Assembly: GCA_964526785.1 (NCBI GenBank)
Contig: CAZGMJ010000022.1
Location: forward strand, 12,240 to 76,239
Length of the DNA stretch: 64,000 bases
Source of the DNA: CAZGMJ01 sp964526785
GTDB taxonomy: Bacteria; Planctomycetota; Phycisphaerae; Sedimentisphaerales; Anaerobacaceae
Reading direction: 5' to 3'
Position 1 is the stretch's first letter, and the number at the start of each line of letters is the position of its first letter. Shown here in pieces: positions 16,905 to 24,455 of this stretch. Both the position numbers and the translations under genes were made by a program. The notes under the pieces were generated by a model. It was not told where the DNA came from. It worked only from the letters and a program-made list of their open reading frames with translations, and made no database searches.

Positions 16905-17906
16905 TTATGCGGTGAAGAAAATTTTTCGGGTCGGGTCGTAGCGCACGTTTGAGGTGTTAACTTCTTTCGAGGCGGCGTTTATCAGTTGGAGCGGATTGTC
17001 GAAGCCCATGCGGAGCAATTCCGGCCAGTCGAGGAGATTCAGGGAGGCCAGATGGTTCACGCAGTCGAGCATTGTTGCTGATGAGCCGGCGAGGTAGCCG
17101 GTTTTGGGGTTCTGGAGGCGACCCGCTTCGTTCAATATGACGGTCTGGCTCATGGTTTCGTACCGGCCGGGCCTGAAACCGGCCAGGGGAGAAGCGTCGC
17201 TGACGATGATGCAGTTGGCGGGCCCCTTTGTGCGGATGATGGTCTTGATCAGGGCGGGGGGTATGTGGTGGCCGTCGGCTATCATCATGGCCTTGAGGTT
17301 GTCGTTTGCCAGGCCCGCCCAGACGGGGTTGTGGTGGCGGTCGATTTGCGAAGGAATGCCGTTGCCCAGATGCGTCAGTGCGGAGGCTCCGGCGCGGACC
17401 TGGCGTTCGAGGTCTGCTTCGGTTGCCAACTGGTGTCCGAGCGAGACGGCGATGCCCCGGGCGGCTGCGCATTGTGTCAGTTGCTCGGCGTCCGGTAGTT
17501 CAGCTGCAATTGTCAGCAGGCGCACCTGTCGGTCGGCCCATTCGATCATTCGTTCGAGCAGATCGAGATCGGGCTTGCGTATCCAGTCGGGATTGTGGGC
17601 TCCGCGGGCTCCGTCGACGGGAGACAGGAATGGGCCTTCGATGTGTATGCCAAGGACTCTGCCCTGCAACTCCGGCCGTTGCATGCACCGGGCAATCAGG
17701 GGCAGGTTCCGCTCGTAGAGTTCGCGCGGGCTGGTTACGATGGTCGGCAGAAATGCTGTGGTTCCGGCTTCATACAATTCGCGGCAGGCGCGGCGGAAGT
17801 CTTGTTCGGTCAGATCGGAGCTGGAAAAATCGACGCCGTTGTAGCCGTTGACCTGGAGATCGACCAGGCCGGGCACTTCCACGATTTCTTCGGTGTGCTT
17901 GCTCAC
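16905..17906 (-). CDS. nagA: N-acetylglucosamine-6-phosphate deacetylase, short form
   Basis: 333 aa from GTG 17906, which overlaps the nagB stop (GTGA), indicating coupled translation. VPGLVDLQVNGYNGVDF is the metal-site strand in the E. coli-like Q-x-N form. HIEGPFL gives the metal-binding Glu, SLGHQLAT and LTHLGNG give His residues, and IVSDASPLAG holds the catalytic Asp. It removes acetate from GlcNAc-6-phosphate to make glucosamine-6-phosphate, the step before NagB. It is about 50 residues shorter than usual at the N-terminus, losing most of the small beta-sandwich; the longer frame upstream lies inside nagB and is not a plausible extension. Confidence 0.88.
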   Translation of the reverse strand: MSKHTEEIVEVPGLVDLQVNGYNGVDFSSSDLTEQDFRRACRELYEAGTTAFLPTIVTSPRELYERNLPLIARCMQRPELQGRVLGIHIEGPFLSPVDGARGAHNPDWIRKPDLDLLERMIEWADRQVRLLTIAAELPDAEQLTQCAAARGIAVSLGHQLATEADLERQVRAGASALTHLGNGIPSQIDRHHNPVWAGLANDNLKAMMIADGHHIPPALIKTIIRTKGPANCIIVSDASPLAGFRPGRYETMSQTVILNEAGRLQNPKTGYLAGSSATMLDCVNHLASLNLLDWPELLRMGFDNPLQLINAASKEVNTSNVRYDPTRKIFFTA

Positions 17907-18640
17907 GATAGCAAAGAGGCTGATCCGGCGTCGAGGAATATCGTGCAGTTTTCGTGCTGCTGGAGTATGGAGGCCGGACAGGTGTTGGTTACGGGGCCTT
18001 CGAGGGCATCTTTGACTGCTTCGGCTTTTCGGCGGTCGGGCACGGTGACGATCAGGCGGCGGCTCTTGAGTATCTGTCGTATGCTCATGGAGATCGCCTG
18101 CTTCGGGACCTGGTCGAGTGAATTGAACCAGCCTTCGCCCAGTTGCTGGGCGCGGCATTTTTCGTCGAGTTCGACGATGATGTACGGCTGTTCGGTGTCG
18201 AAATCCGCGGGCGGGTCGTTGAAGGCGAGGTGTCCATTTTCGCCGATGCCGATCATGGCGGCGTCAATCGGGTGCTCTTTGATTATCCGGCCGAGTCGTT
18301 CGCATTCGCCGCCCGGTTCATCGGCGCTGCCGTTGACCAGGTGCACGGTTTTGAGCGGTTGGACTTTCTCAACGAATCGCTCGGTGAGGTATTTTCGGAA
18401 GCCGGCCGGATGGTCGGCGTCGAGTCCGATGTACTCATCGAGGTGGAACATCGTGACTTTGCCCCAGTCGATTCCGTCGGCGGCGACGAGATTCTCAAGC
18501 ATATCGAACTGGCTGGCGCCGGTGGCCAGGATAATGTCGGCGAATCTCTTATCGGCTATTGCACGACGTATGGCGTCGGCGGCTCGTTCGGCGGCCGCGG
18601 TTCCGGCCTGTTCGGGTGTTTCGAATATCTGTCTATCCAT
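17903..18640 (-). CDS. nagB: Glucosamine-6-phosphate deaminase
   Basis: 245 aa. FADIILATGASQFDMLENL, then MFHLDEYIGLDADHPAGF, and GIGENGHLAFNDP are the conserved motifs of NagB; the last carries the active-site residues. It converts glucosamine-6-phosphate to fructose-6-phosphate and ammonia, feeding glycolysis. It overlaps nagA by 4 bases and lies about 100 bases after the hexokinase gene, on the same strand. Length matches the family (240-265 aa). No allosteric domain is present. Confidence 0.95.
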   Translation of the reverse strand: MDRQIFETPEQAGTAAAERAADAIRRAIADKRFADIILATGASQFDMLENLVAADGIDWGKVTMFHLDEYIGLDADHPAGFRKYLTERFVEKVQPLKTVHLVNGSADEPGGECERLGRIIKEHPIDAAMIGIGENGHLAFNDPPADFDTEQPYIIVELDEKCRAQQLGEGWFNSLDQVPKQAISMSIRQILKSRRLIVTVPDRRKAEAVKDALEGPVTNTCPASILQQHENCTIFLDAGSASLLS

Positions 18641-18742
18641 GACTTGTTCCCTGCATCGATACCTGCCTTTCGACCGTGGACGACGTACCGCGTTCGATGG
18701 AGATCGGCCGCAGGTTGACCACGCAGCCAGGCCGGCATTTTC

Positions 18743-20089
18743 TCAGTTCGTCAGGCCGGCGATGGCGGCGCCGATCAGCGTCGCGTTGTCCACGCTTACG
18801 ATTTCACAGTATATATGTTTTCTGTCTTCGAGGTACTGCTTGAGATAATACTCCACGCGCGGCTTGAGCGACTTGAGGTGGTAGAATGTTGTACCCTCGG
18901 CGACGATGCACAGCGGATTGCACGGATTTGTGCCTTTGCCGCTCTTGATGGCGACCGATGACAGGTTGATCGCGGTTAGTTTGGCGGCCCGCTCGACCAG
19001 GTTATCGACGAGGTAGAACAGTGCAGCACAGTCCTCATCGCTCTGGCCACGGACGGCCCGGGCCAGCGGGTTATCGCCTGCCGGGTGTCGCATGAAGTCG
19101 TTGACGTCTTTGGTTTCGAGTTTGGACAGGGCCTTGATCTTCTGAGCGACAGCCTCGCTGAACAGACCGTTTTCGGCGGCGATGCGGGCGGTCTCAAGGC
19201 AAAGCGGTCCGAGGTATGCTCCGGAGATCATCTTTTCGAAGACGTTGACGCCAGGACTTACGGAGGCCTGGTCGAACTGCTCGTCGATCTTGCCTCGGGG
19301 CGCCCGGCCGAATCCGCCGGATTCGACATTTACGATCTGGCTCTTGGCGCCATCGAGATCAGGGTGTTTCGTGATATTGCTGTTTTGCTCGACATAGCTG
19401 CAGTTGGTGCCCGTGCCCAGGATAAAGCCGATGTAGCTGTCGAACGACCGTCCGCCTGCATTGCCCCGACCAGCCAGGAGCGTGGCGACCGTGTCGTTGA
19501 GCAGGACGATGGTCTTGTCTTCTTTGGCTCCGGATTTGGTAATAGCAGCGTTGAGATTCTCGCCGATCATTTTGCCGACGACTTCCGGGGCTTTGATCTC
19601 CTTGGAGAAGTAGAGGACGCGGCCGTCCTTGTTCGGCGACATTTCGATAGGATAGGAAAAACAGAAGCCGATGCTGTCGCTCTTGTCGACAACGCCTTCG
19701 AGATACTTCACCATTGTTCCGAAGAATTCGTCCCTGCTGACCTCTTTTTCGATTCCCGGCATTCCGTAGACATCCTGATCGGCGATTGCTGCGGTGCCGT
19801 CGTCGGCGAAGGTGACGGTAGCGACGCGGAAGTTGGTGCCGCCGGCGTCCATGACGACGACGGGTTTGCCCGCGGGGATATCGCGTTCGGTTTCGATGTA
19901 GGTGGCGAGCATGGCGAGCGAACTATCTTTGCCTGCCAGGCCCTTATCCATGTCTTCGAGAAATATCTTGCAGACGGCTTCCATGTCGATGTCGCCGTGA
20001 TACATGCCGTTATCGCTGAGGAATGCGTTGACTTTTTCTCTTGCCTGTTCCACGAATTGACCTTTCTCTGTGCTCGTGCTTCGTTTCAT
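18743..20089 (-). CDS. Hexokinase, eukaryotic-type family
   Basis: 448 aa from ATG 20089, directly after the galE stop; GTG 20053 with an AAAGG site 7 bases upstream is a good alternative (436 aa). VVMDAGGTNFRVATV is the phosphate-1 motif, FCFSYPIEMSP the sugar-binding loop, LLNDTVATLLAG carries the catalytic Asp, and GFILGTGTNCSY follows. This is the two-domain hexokinase fold typical of eukaryotes, uncommon in bacteria, rather than the ROK or Glk type. It phosphorylates a hexose with ATP in the cytoplasm. Its place between galE and nagB suggests glucose, or possibly GlcNAc or glucosamine, as substrate. Confidence 0.9.
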   Translation of the reverse strand: MKRSTSTEKGQFVEQAREKVNAFLSDNGMYHGDIDMEAVCKIFLEDMDKGLAGKDSSLAMLATYIETERDIPAGKPVVVMDAGGTNFRVATVTFADDGTAAIADQDVYGMPGIEKEVSRDEFFGTMVKYLEGVVDKSDSIGFCFSYPIEMSPNKDGRVLYFSKEIKAPEVVGKMIGENLNAAITKSGAKEDKTIVLLNDTVATLLAGRGNAGGRSFDSYIGFILGTGTNCSYVEQNSNITKHPDLDGAKSQIVNVESGGFGRAPRGKIDEQFDQASVSPGVNVFEKMISGAYLGPLCLETARIAAENGLFSEAVAQKIKALSKLETKDVNDFMRHPAGDNPLARAVRGQSDEDCAALFYLVDNLVERAAKLTAINLSSVAIKSGKGTNPCNPLCIVAEGTTFYHLKSLKPRVEYYLKQYLEDRKHIYCEIVSVDNATLIGAAIAGLTN

Positions 20090-21073
20090 TCAGTTCGGAT
20101 ATCCGTCCGGATGTTCGCTATGCCATTTCCAGGCGGTTTGCACCATCTGTTCGAGATTCGGCTTGAGCGGTTGCCAGCCCAGTTCGTCGCGGGCGCGGGT
20201 GGCATCCGACGTCAGTACGGCCGGGTCGCCCGGTCGGCGGTCCGCTTCGACGACTGCAAAGTCCCTGCCGGAGACTCTTTTAACGGTTTCAATGACCTGT
20301 CTGACCGAGTACCCCTTGCCGTTGCCGAGATTGTATATCAGTTCTGTCTTGTCGCTTAGTTGGTCCAGCGCCAGCAGATGCGCCCGGCACAGATCGTCGA
20401 TATGGATGTAATCGCGGATGCACGTGCCGTCAACAGTCTCGTAGTCGGTACCGAATATCTTGATGTCTTTGCGCCTGCCCATCGCAGCCTGGATGACGAG
20501 CGGGATCAGATGCGACTCCGGGCGATGATCCTCGCCCAGCAGGCCATCGTTGCCGGCACCGCATGCGTTGAAGTATCGCAGGGAGGCGTAACGGAGTCCG
20601 CCCGTTCGGCTTTGATGGTGACACATCTGTTCGACGGCCTGTTTGGAATGGCCGTAGGGATTGATCGGGTTCTTTGGTGCGTCTTCGGTGATTGGCAGTT
20701 TTGCGGGTTTGCCATAGACTGCGGCGGTGCTGCTGAAGACGAATCTCTCGACACCGACCGTTTCCATCGCGGCGAGCAGGTTGCGGGCGTTACAGAAGTT
20801 GTTGTGATAGTACTTCAGCGGATTCGCAACGGACTCGCCCACTTCGATGAATGCCGCAAAATGCATTACCGCTTCGATGTTGTTCTGGCGAAGAATGCGG
20901 AGGAGCGTTTCACGATCAGCCAGATCCGCCTCAACCAATGGCGCATCTGCGACGGCGGAACGATGTCCCTTGCTGAAATTATCGAGCACGATGGGCCGAT
21001 GTCCCTCGCTTGCGAGCATGGCGGTCATGTTGCTTCCGATGTAGCCTGCGCCTCCGCACACCAGCACATTCAT
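20090..21073 (-). CDS. galE: UDP-glucose 4-epimerase
   Basis: 327 aa. VCGGAGYIGSNMTAML is the NAD-binding motif. FSSTAAVYGKP carries the catalytic Ser/Thr position, and NPYGHSKQAVEQM the Tyr-x-x-x-Lys pair. GTCIRDYIHIDDL and YNLGNGKGYSVRQV are further GalE landmarks. It interconverts UDP-glucose and UDP-galactose, and possibly the N-acetyl forms, for polysaccharide synthesis or galactose use. Its start overlaps the upstream lipoprotein stop by four bases (ATGA), and its stop abuts the hexokinase start. Confidence 0.96.
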   Translation of the reverse strand: MNVLVCGGAGYIGSNMTAMLASEGHRPIVLDNFSKGHRSAVADAPLVEADLADRETLLRILRQNNIEAVMHFAAFIEVGESVANPLKYYHNNFCNARNLLAAMETVGVERFVFSSTAAVYGKPAKLPITEDAPKNPINPYGHSKQAVEQMCHHQSRTGGLRYASLRYFNACGAGNDGLLGEDHRPESHLIPLVIQAAMGRRKDIKIFGTDYETVDGTCIRDYIHIDDLCRAHLLALDQLSDKTELIYNLGNGKGYSVRQVIETVKRVSGRDFAVVEADRRPGDPAVLTSDATRARDELGWQPLKPNLEQMVQTAWKWHSEHPDGYPN

Positions 21074-21741
21074 GACTGAGGCCCTGCCTTTTCCGAGGAA
21101 TTGTCTACGGTCTGCAGGGAGCGCTCGAGCTGCTTTTGAATGCGGTCGAGGATTCGTTTTTCAAGGAGCGCGTCGCGGCCGAGATTCGTCCACGATCTAT
21201 TGGCCATCTGCTCGGGATTCAACTCGATGTTCTGCAGTGACTGGCCGCTGTTGGAGAACAGGAAATACGCCCTGCCACTGCTGGTGACCGCCTCCTGTTC
21301 GGGTATTTCGAGACGTTCGGTTCGGACGCGGCAGGCCACGCAAAGTCGTCCGCCTGCGGTCTTATCCACCTGGAGTTCGGCGGTGCGCCGGATGGTGTGC
21401 AGATTTGCTTCGGCGCTGTTGAAAGCGCCGACATTATCGTCGCGCCAGAGTTCGAAGAACTGGGCACCTGAGAGGGGACGGGTCAGAACCAGTCCGGTTT
21501 CAGGATCAACTTTTTCGAGGGCGAAGCGCATTGTCGATAGCACCTGCTCGGCCGCCGCCACCACCTGTGCCTGTGTAGCGCCGACGAGGCAGAGCGGTTC
21601 GCTTGCCGGCGGATTCTGGTATTGCTCGCCCGTACAACCGGTCAAAGCGCTGCATGCAAAGGCAAGCAACGATACCAAGAGGATGTTGCGAGCACCGCGG
21701 GTCGCCCGGCACGGGTCGATTATCGATCGTATGATTCTCAT
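21070..21741 (-). CDS. Predicted lipoprotein, first gene of the nag/galE operon
   Basis: 223 aa from ATG 21741. The promoter at 21785-21813 excludes starts above about 21778; ATG 21756 is the other option. The N-terminus is Arg-rich, then a hydrophobic stretch (NILLVSLLAFACSAL) and lipobox LTGC, so it should be lipid-anchored. The mature part (about 110-210) has FFELWRDDNVGAFNSAEANL, TIRRTAELQVDK and RLCVACRVRTERLEI, a pattern of strands facing a charged helix. I do not recognise a family. The ATGA overlap with galE shows translational coupling, but no biochemical link to sugar metabolism is evident. Confidence 0.75.
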   Translation of the reverse strand: MRIIRSIIDPCRATRGARNILLVSLLAFACSALTGCTGEQYQNPPASEPLCLVGATQAQVVAAAEQVLSTMRFALEKVDPETGLVLTRPLSGAQFFELWRDDNVGAFNSAEANLHTIRRTAELQVDKTAGGRLCVACRVRTERLEIPEQEAVTSSGRAYFLFSNSGQSLQNIELNPEQMANRSWTNLGRDALLEKRILDRIQKQLERSLQTVDNSSEKAGPQS

Positions 21742-21784
21742 TTCACATTCATCCATCCATTGGGATTTGTGCGGATTTTGCGTG

Positions 21785-21813
21785 ATTGTACCGGTGGTGC
21801 CGAGGGCGTTCAA
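21785..21813 (-). promoter_or_regulatory. Candidate sigma70 promoter for the lipoprotein-galE-hexokinase-nagBA operon
   Basis: On the minus strand TTGAAC, a 17-base spacer, then TACAAT (21790-21785). This position sets the first gene's start downstream of about 21778. Confidence 0.65.
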
Positions 21814-21877
21814 GCGAGAATTGCTCTTTTTGGCTCGGCCGTGCCGTATCTGGATGGTTGCGCGCCTGTCGTCGGGC

Positions 21878-23161
21878 TCAGGCGATGATGTCGCTGATAT
21901 CGATGAGGTACATTTGCCGGCCGTTGCCGCCGTGCGGCGAGTCGATTACGACGCTGCGGCCGTCGGGGCTGAATCGCGGGTGCGTATCGCATCGCCACTC
22001 GCCTTTGTATTGCCCGGGAAGATGGAAACGGCCCAATGGGACCTTTTTCCCCGACGCAACGTGGTAGAGATATACGTGCTGATTGCGGTTGCGGTCGGGG
22101 TATGTGTCGTTGAGGATCCACTGGTTGCCGGGCAGATATGTGCAGTGGCCGTTGCGGGGCATCATGTCTTTGCCGACGACTTCAACCTTATCGGTACCGT
22201 CTTGATAGAGATAGAACGCGCTGCCGTGCGAGGGGTGCCAGGCCCAGGCGAGAATGTGGTTCGGGTCTCGCCAGATGAAGTGGGAGGTTTTTCCATGCGG
22301 GTCAACGACGCGCAGGTCGCTGCCGTCCGGGGAGGCCGTGAGCATTCTCGTTCCGAAGCCCCCGACGGTTTCGTATGCGGAATCGCCGGTGGAGCGCCAG
22401 CGATGGAGGAAGATGAAGCGAGAGCCGTCGGTGTTGAAGAGCAGGTGATTGAAGTAGTGCTTGGCGTTCTTTGGGTTGCCGGGGATTTGTCCGAAGTTTG
22501 CGATGTCGGCGAGGGAGATGATCAATTCCTTCCTGCCGGACAGCAGATCGACGCGGAATATGCCTGTGTCTTTCGGCGCCAGTTCTCCGGCGTGCGGGTC
22601 TTCTATGCCGGCGTAGCCATAGCCCGGCCGCATGTCGTTTATTCGCCGGAAATCGGGAGTAACCGCCGTACGGCCATCGGGGCTCAGCGTGTAGATTGGC
22701 GAGGGCAGCGTCTTTTTTTCGCCTGTCTTGACATTGAGCACATGACAGACATAATCCTCGCTGCGACGATCATTCCATAGTATCTGCTCAGAGGATCCGG
22801 GAATCCATTGCAGCATGCATCCCTGTTGCCAACACCAGGCGGTGGTCCTGCCCAGTTCGCGCCAGCGGTCGCCATTGTCCAGATCTACCATACCGACTCT
22901 GATAACGTCGTCGGGTCTGGGGCTCCTGTGCTCGAAATCGACCTCCATACCGAGCGCAAAGCGGCAGGTGGGATCGAATTGCAGTTTGTCGTAGTAGCCG
23001 AACCAGTGGAACCTGGGGCCGCTGGTAATCGCACGCACCGACGGCAGATTCGTGTTCTGCGCCAAGGTTCGGCTGACGGCTGATTTGTCTGTTGCCAGGG
23101 CCATACCGGCCAGAACCGTTTGCCCCAGCAGTTCTCTTCGCGTCAATCGATTCGTCTTCAT
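21878..23161 (-). CDS. TAT-exported beta-propeller-like protein (TolB / oligogalacturonate-lyase-like)
   Basis: 427 aa. The N-terminal TRRELLGQTVLAGMALA is a twin-arginine signal. Repeated blade-like segments follow: FHWFGYYDKLQFDP, MLQWIPGSSEQILWNDR, FNTDGSRFIFLHRW, FIWRDPNHILAWAW and HPRFSPDGRSVVIDS; this 'SPDG' spacing is typical of WD40/TolB-type propellers. Oligogalacturonate lyase has a similar propeller, but I cannot confirm its catalytic His residues, so no enzyme activity is claimed. The protein should be exported folded. It is divergent from xerD and not part of the downstream nag operon. Confidence 0.75.
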   Translation of the reverse strand: MKTNRLTRRELLGQTVLAGMALATDKSAVSRTLAQNTNLPSVRAITSGPRFHWFGYYDKLQFDPTCRFALGMEVDFEHRSPRPDDVIRVGMVDLDNGDRWRELGRTTAWCWQQGCMLQWIPGSSEQILWNDRRSEDYVCHVLNVKTGEKKTLPSPIYTLSPDGRTAVTPDFRRINDMRPGYGYAGIEDPHAGELAPKDTGIFRVDLLSGRKELIISLADIANFGQIPGNPKNAKHYFNHLLFNTDGSRFIFLHRWRSTGDSAYETVGGFGTRMLTASPDGSDLRVVDPHGKTSHFIWRDPNHILAWAWHPSHGSAFYLYQDGTDKVEVVGKDMMPRNGHCTYLPGNQWILNDTYPDRNRNQHVYLYHVASGKKVPLGRFHLPGQYKGEWRCDTHPRFSPDGRSVVIDSPHGGNGRQMYLIDISDIIA

Positions 23162-23405
23162 CCGCGAGTTCCTCTTAATACCGTTTCATTGTCGGACGCA
23201 GTCCTTGTTTCGTGCAAATATGCACAGACAATTCTATCGATTGGAAGCCCGAAAGCAAGGCGTCAAGAGCGATGCAACGTGACGAACGGTGCGCCCGATG
23301 CCTATAGATAGTAGCATGCGCGCAGTAGTTTCTAAAGGGGGCTGTCGTTTGACGCCGATATTTACAAGAGCGTGCCAGTATTGATACCTTTGACGTAGTG
23401 CACTC

Positions 23406-24344
23406 ATGCCCGCGACGCAGACACAATCGATTTCCGAGAAATTGTCCTCCTTACCTCTGGGGCATTATGTCCAGGAATTTCTGAACTACCTTGTTGTCGA
23501 GGCCGGTCTGGCAGAAAACACGGTTCTTGCATACGGCCGAGACCTCAAGGGGTTCTGCGAACACTGTCGGTCACAGCAGATCGATTCGCTGGAACAACTG
23601 CGGCCTGTGGCGGTTCAGAGTTACACGCGGACGCTCGTGGAAGACAGCAGGGCCGAGAGTACGGCCAAGCGATGTCTTGTAGCGATCCGCATGTTCCTGC
23701 GGTTTGCCCGGCTCAACGGCCTGATAGACAACGATCTGACCGAACTGCTTGAGGCCCCGAAGCTCTGGCAGAGGCTGCCGACGATATGCAGCAAGGAGAA
23801 GGTGCGGGATTTGCTGAAAGCGCCGGCCATGGAGGAGCGTTTCTACTTCCGGGATAAGGCAATACTCGAATTGTTGTATGCAACCGGGGTACGTGCAAGC
23901 GAATTGGCCGCGTTGAAAGTGTCAGACATTAATATGAAAATAGGATACCTGCGGTGCATGGGTAAAGGAAAGAAGGAGCGTATTGTACCCCTGGGGCGCC
24001 CGGCAATTGCTGCGGTGCAGCAGTATCTCACGCGGCTGCGACCTGCGTTATCGAAGCCTCACAGCGGTGATGCGCTGCTGTTATCACGAACAGGAACGCC
24101 CCTCGGGCGTATCGAAATATGGAGGCTCGTGAAGAAATACGCCGCCCGGGCGGGGATGCCTCCGAAAATGACGGCTCATACGCTGCGGCATTGCTTTGCG
24201 ACGCACTTATTGTCGGGCGGTGCCGATCTGCGGAGCGTTCAGGAGATGCTTGGGCATGTTGATATTGCAACGACACAAATCTATACTCACGTGGATCAGG
24301 AGCGATTGAGGAGCATTCACAAGCAGTTTCATCCCAGACAGTAA
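23406..24344 (+). CDS. xerD: Tyrosine recombinase XerD/XerC type
   Basis: 312 aa. Residues about 20-105 are the SAM-like core-binding domain (FLNYLVVEAGLAENTVLAYG). The catalytic domain has Arg163 (ATGVRASELAALKVSD), a Lys in GKGKKERIVPLG, His-x-x-Arg in HTLRHCFATHLL, His in LGHVDIATTQIYTHV, and the nucleophilic Tyr in the same segment, so all six catalytic positions look present. It resolves chromosome dimers at dif with a partner recombinase. XerC and XerD cannot be separated with certainty from sequence alone. Not flanked by mobile-element genes, so a housekeeping role is likely. Confidence 0.93.
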   Translation: MPATQTQSISEKLSSLPLGHYVQEFLNYLVVEAGLAENTVLAYGRDLKGFCEHCRSQQIDSLEQLRPVAVQSYTRTLVEDSRAESTAKRCLVAIRMFLRFARLNGLIDNDLTELLEAPKLWQRLPTICSKEKVRDLLKAPAMEERFYFRDKAILELLYATGVRASELAALKVSDINMKIGYLRCMGKGKKERIVPLGRPAIAAVQQYLTRLRPALSKPHSGDALLLSRTGTPLGRIEIWRLVKKYAARAGMPPKMTAHTLRHCFATHLLSGGADLRSVQEMLGHVDIATTQIYTHVDQERLRSIHKQFHPRQ

Positions 24345-24401
24345 GCTGTGGCGCTGTTAATCTGGAAAACATGTGCAAAATGCAAAGAGGGCCGAAAAGA
24401 T

Positions 24402-24430
24402 TTGACCGAGCGGAAGATTGCACTTATAAT
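24402..24430 (+). promoter_or_regulatory. Strong candidate sigma70 promoter for HEAT-repeat gene
   Basis: TTGACC at 24402-24407, 17-base spacer, perfect TATAAT at 24425-24430. Transcription would start about 20 bases before the first ATG of the gene. Confidence 0.75.
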
Positions 24431-24455
24431 ACAAAGCACTTAAACCACTAATCTT

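Noticed and set aside
17907..18158. Longer N-terminus for NagA
   Set aside because: The extra residues are the shadow of nagB in another frame (Pro/Arg/His-rich) and show no NagA similarity.
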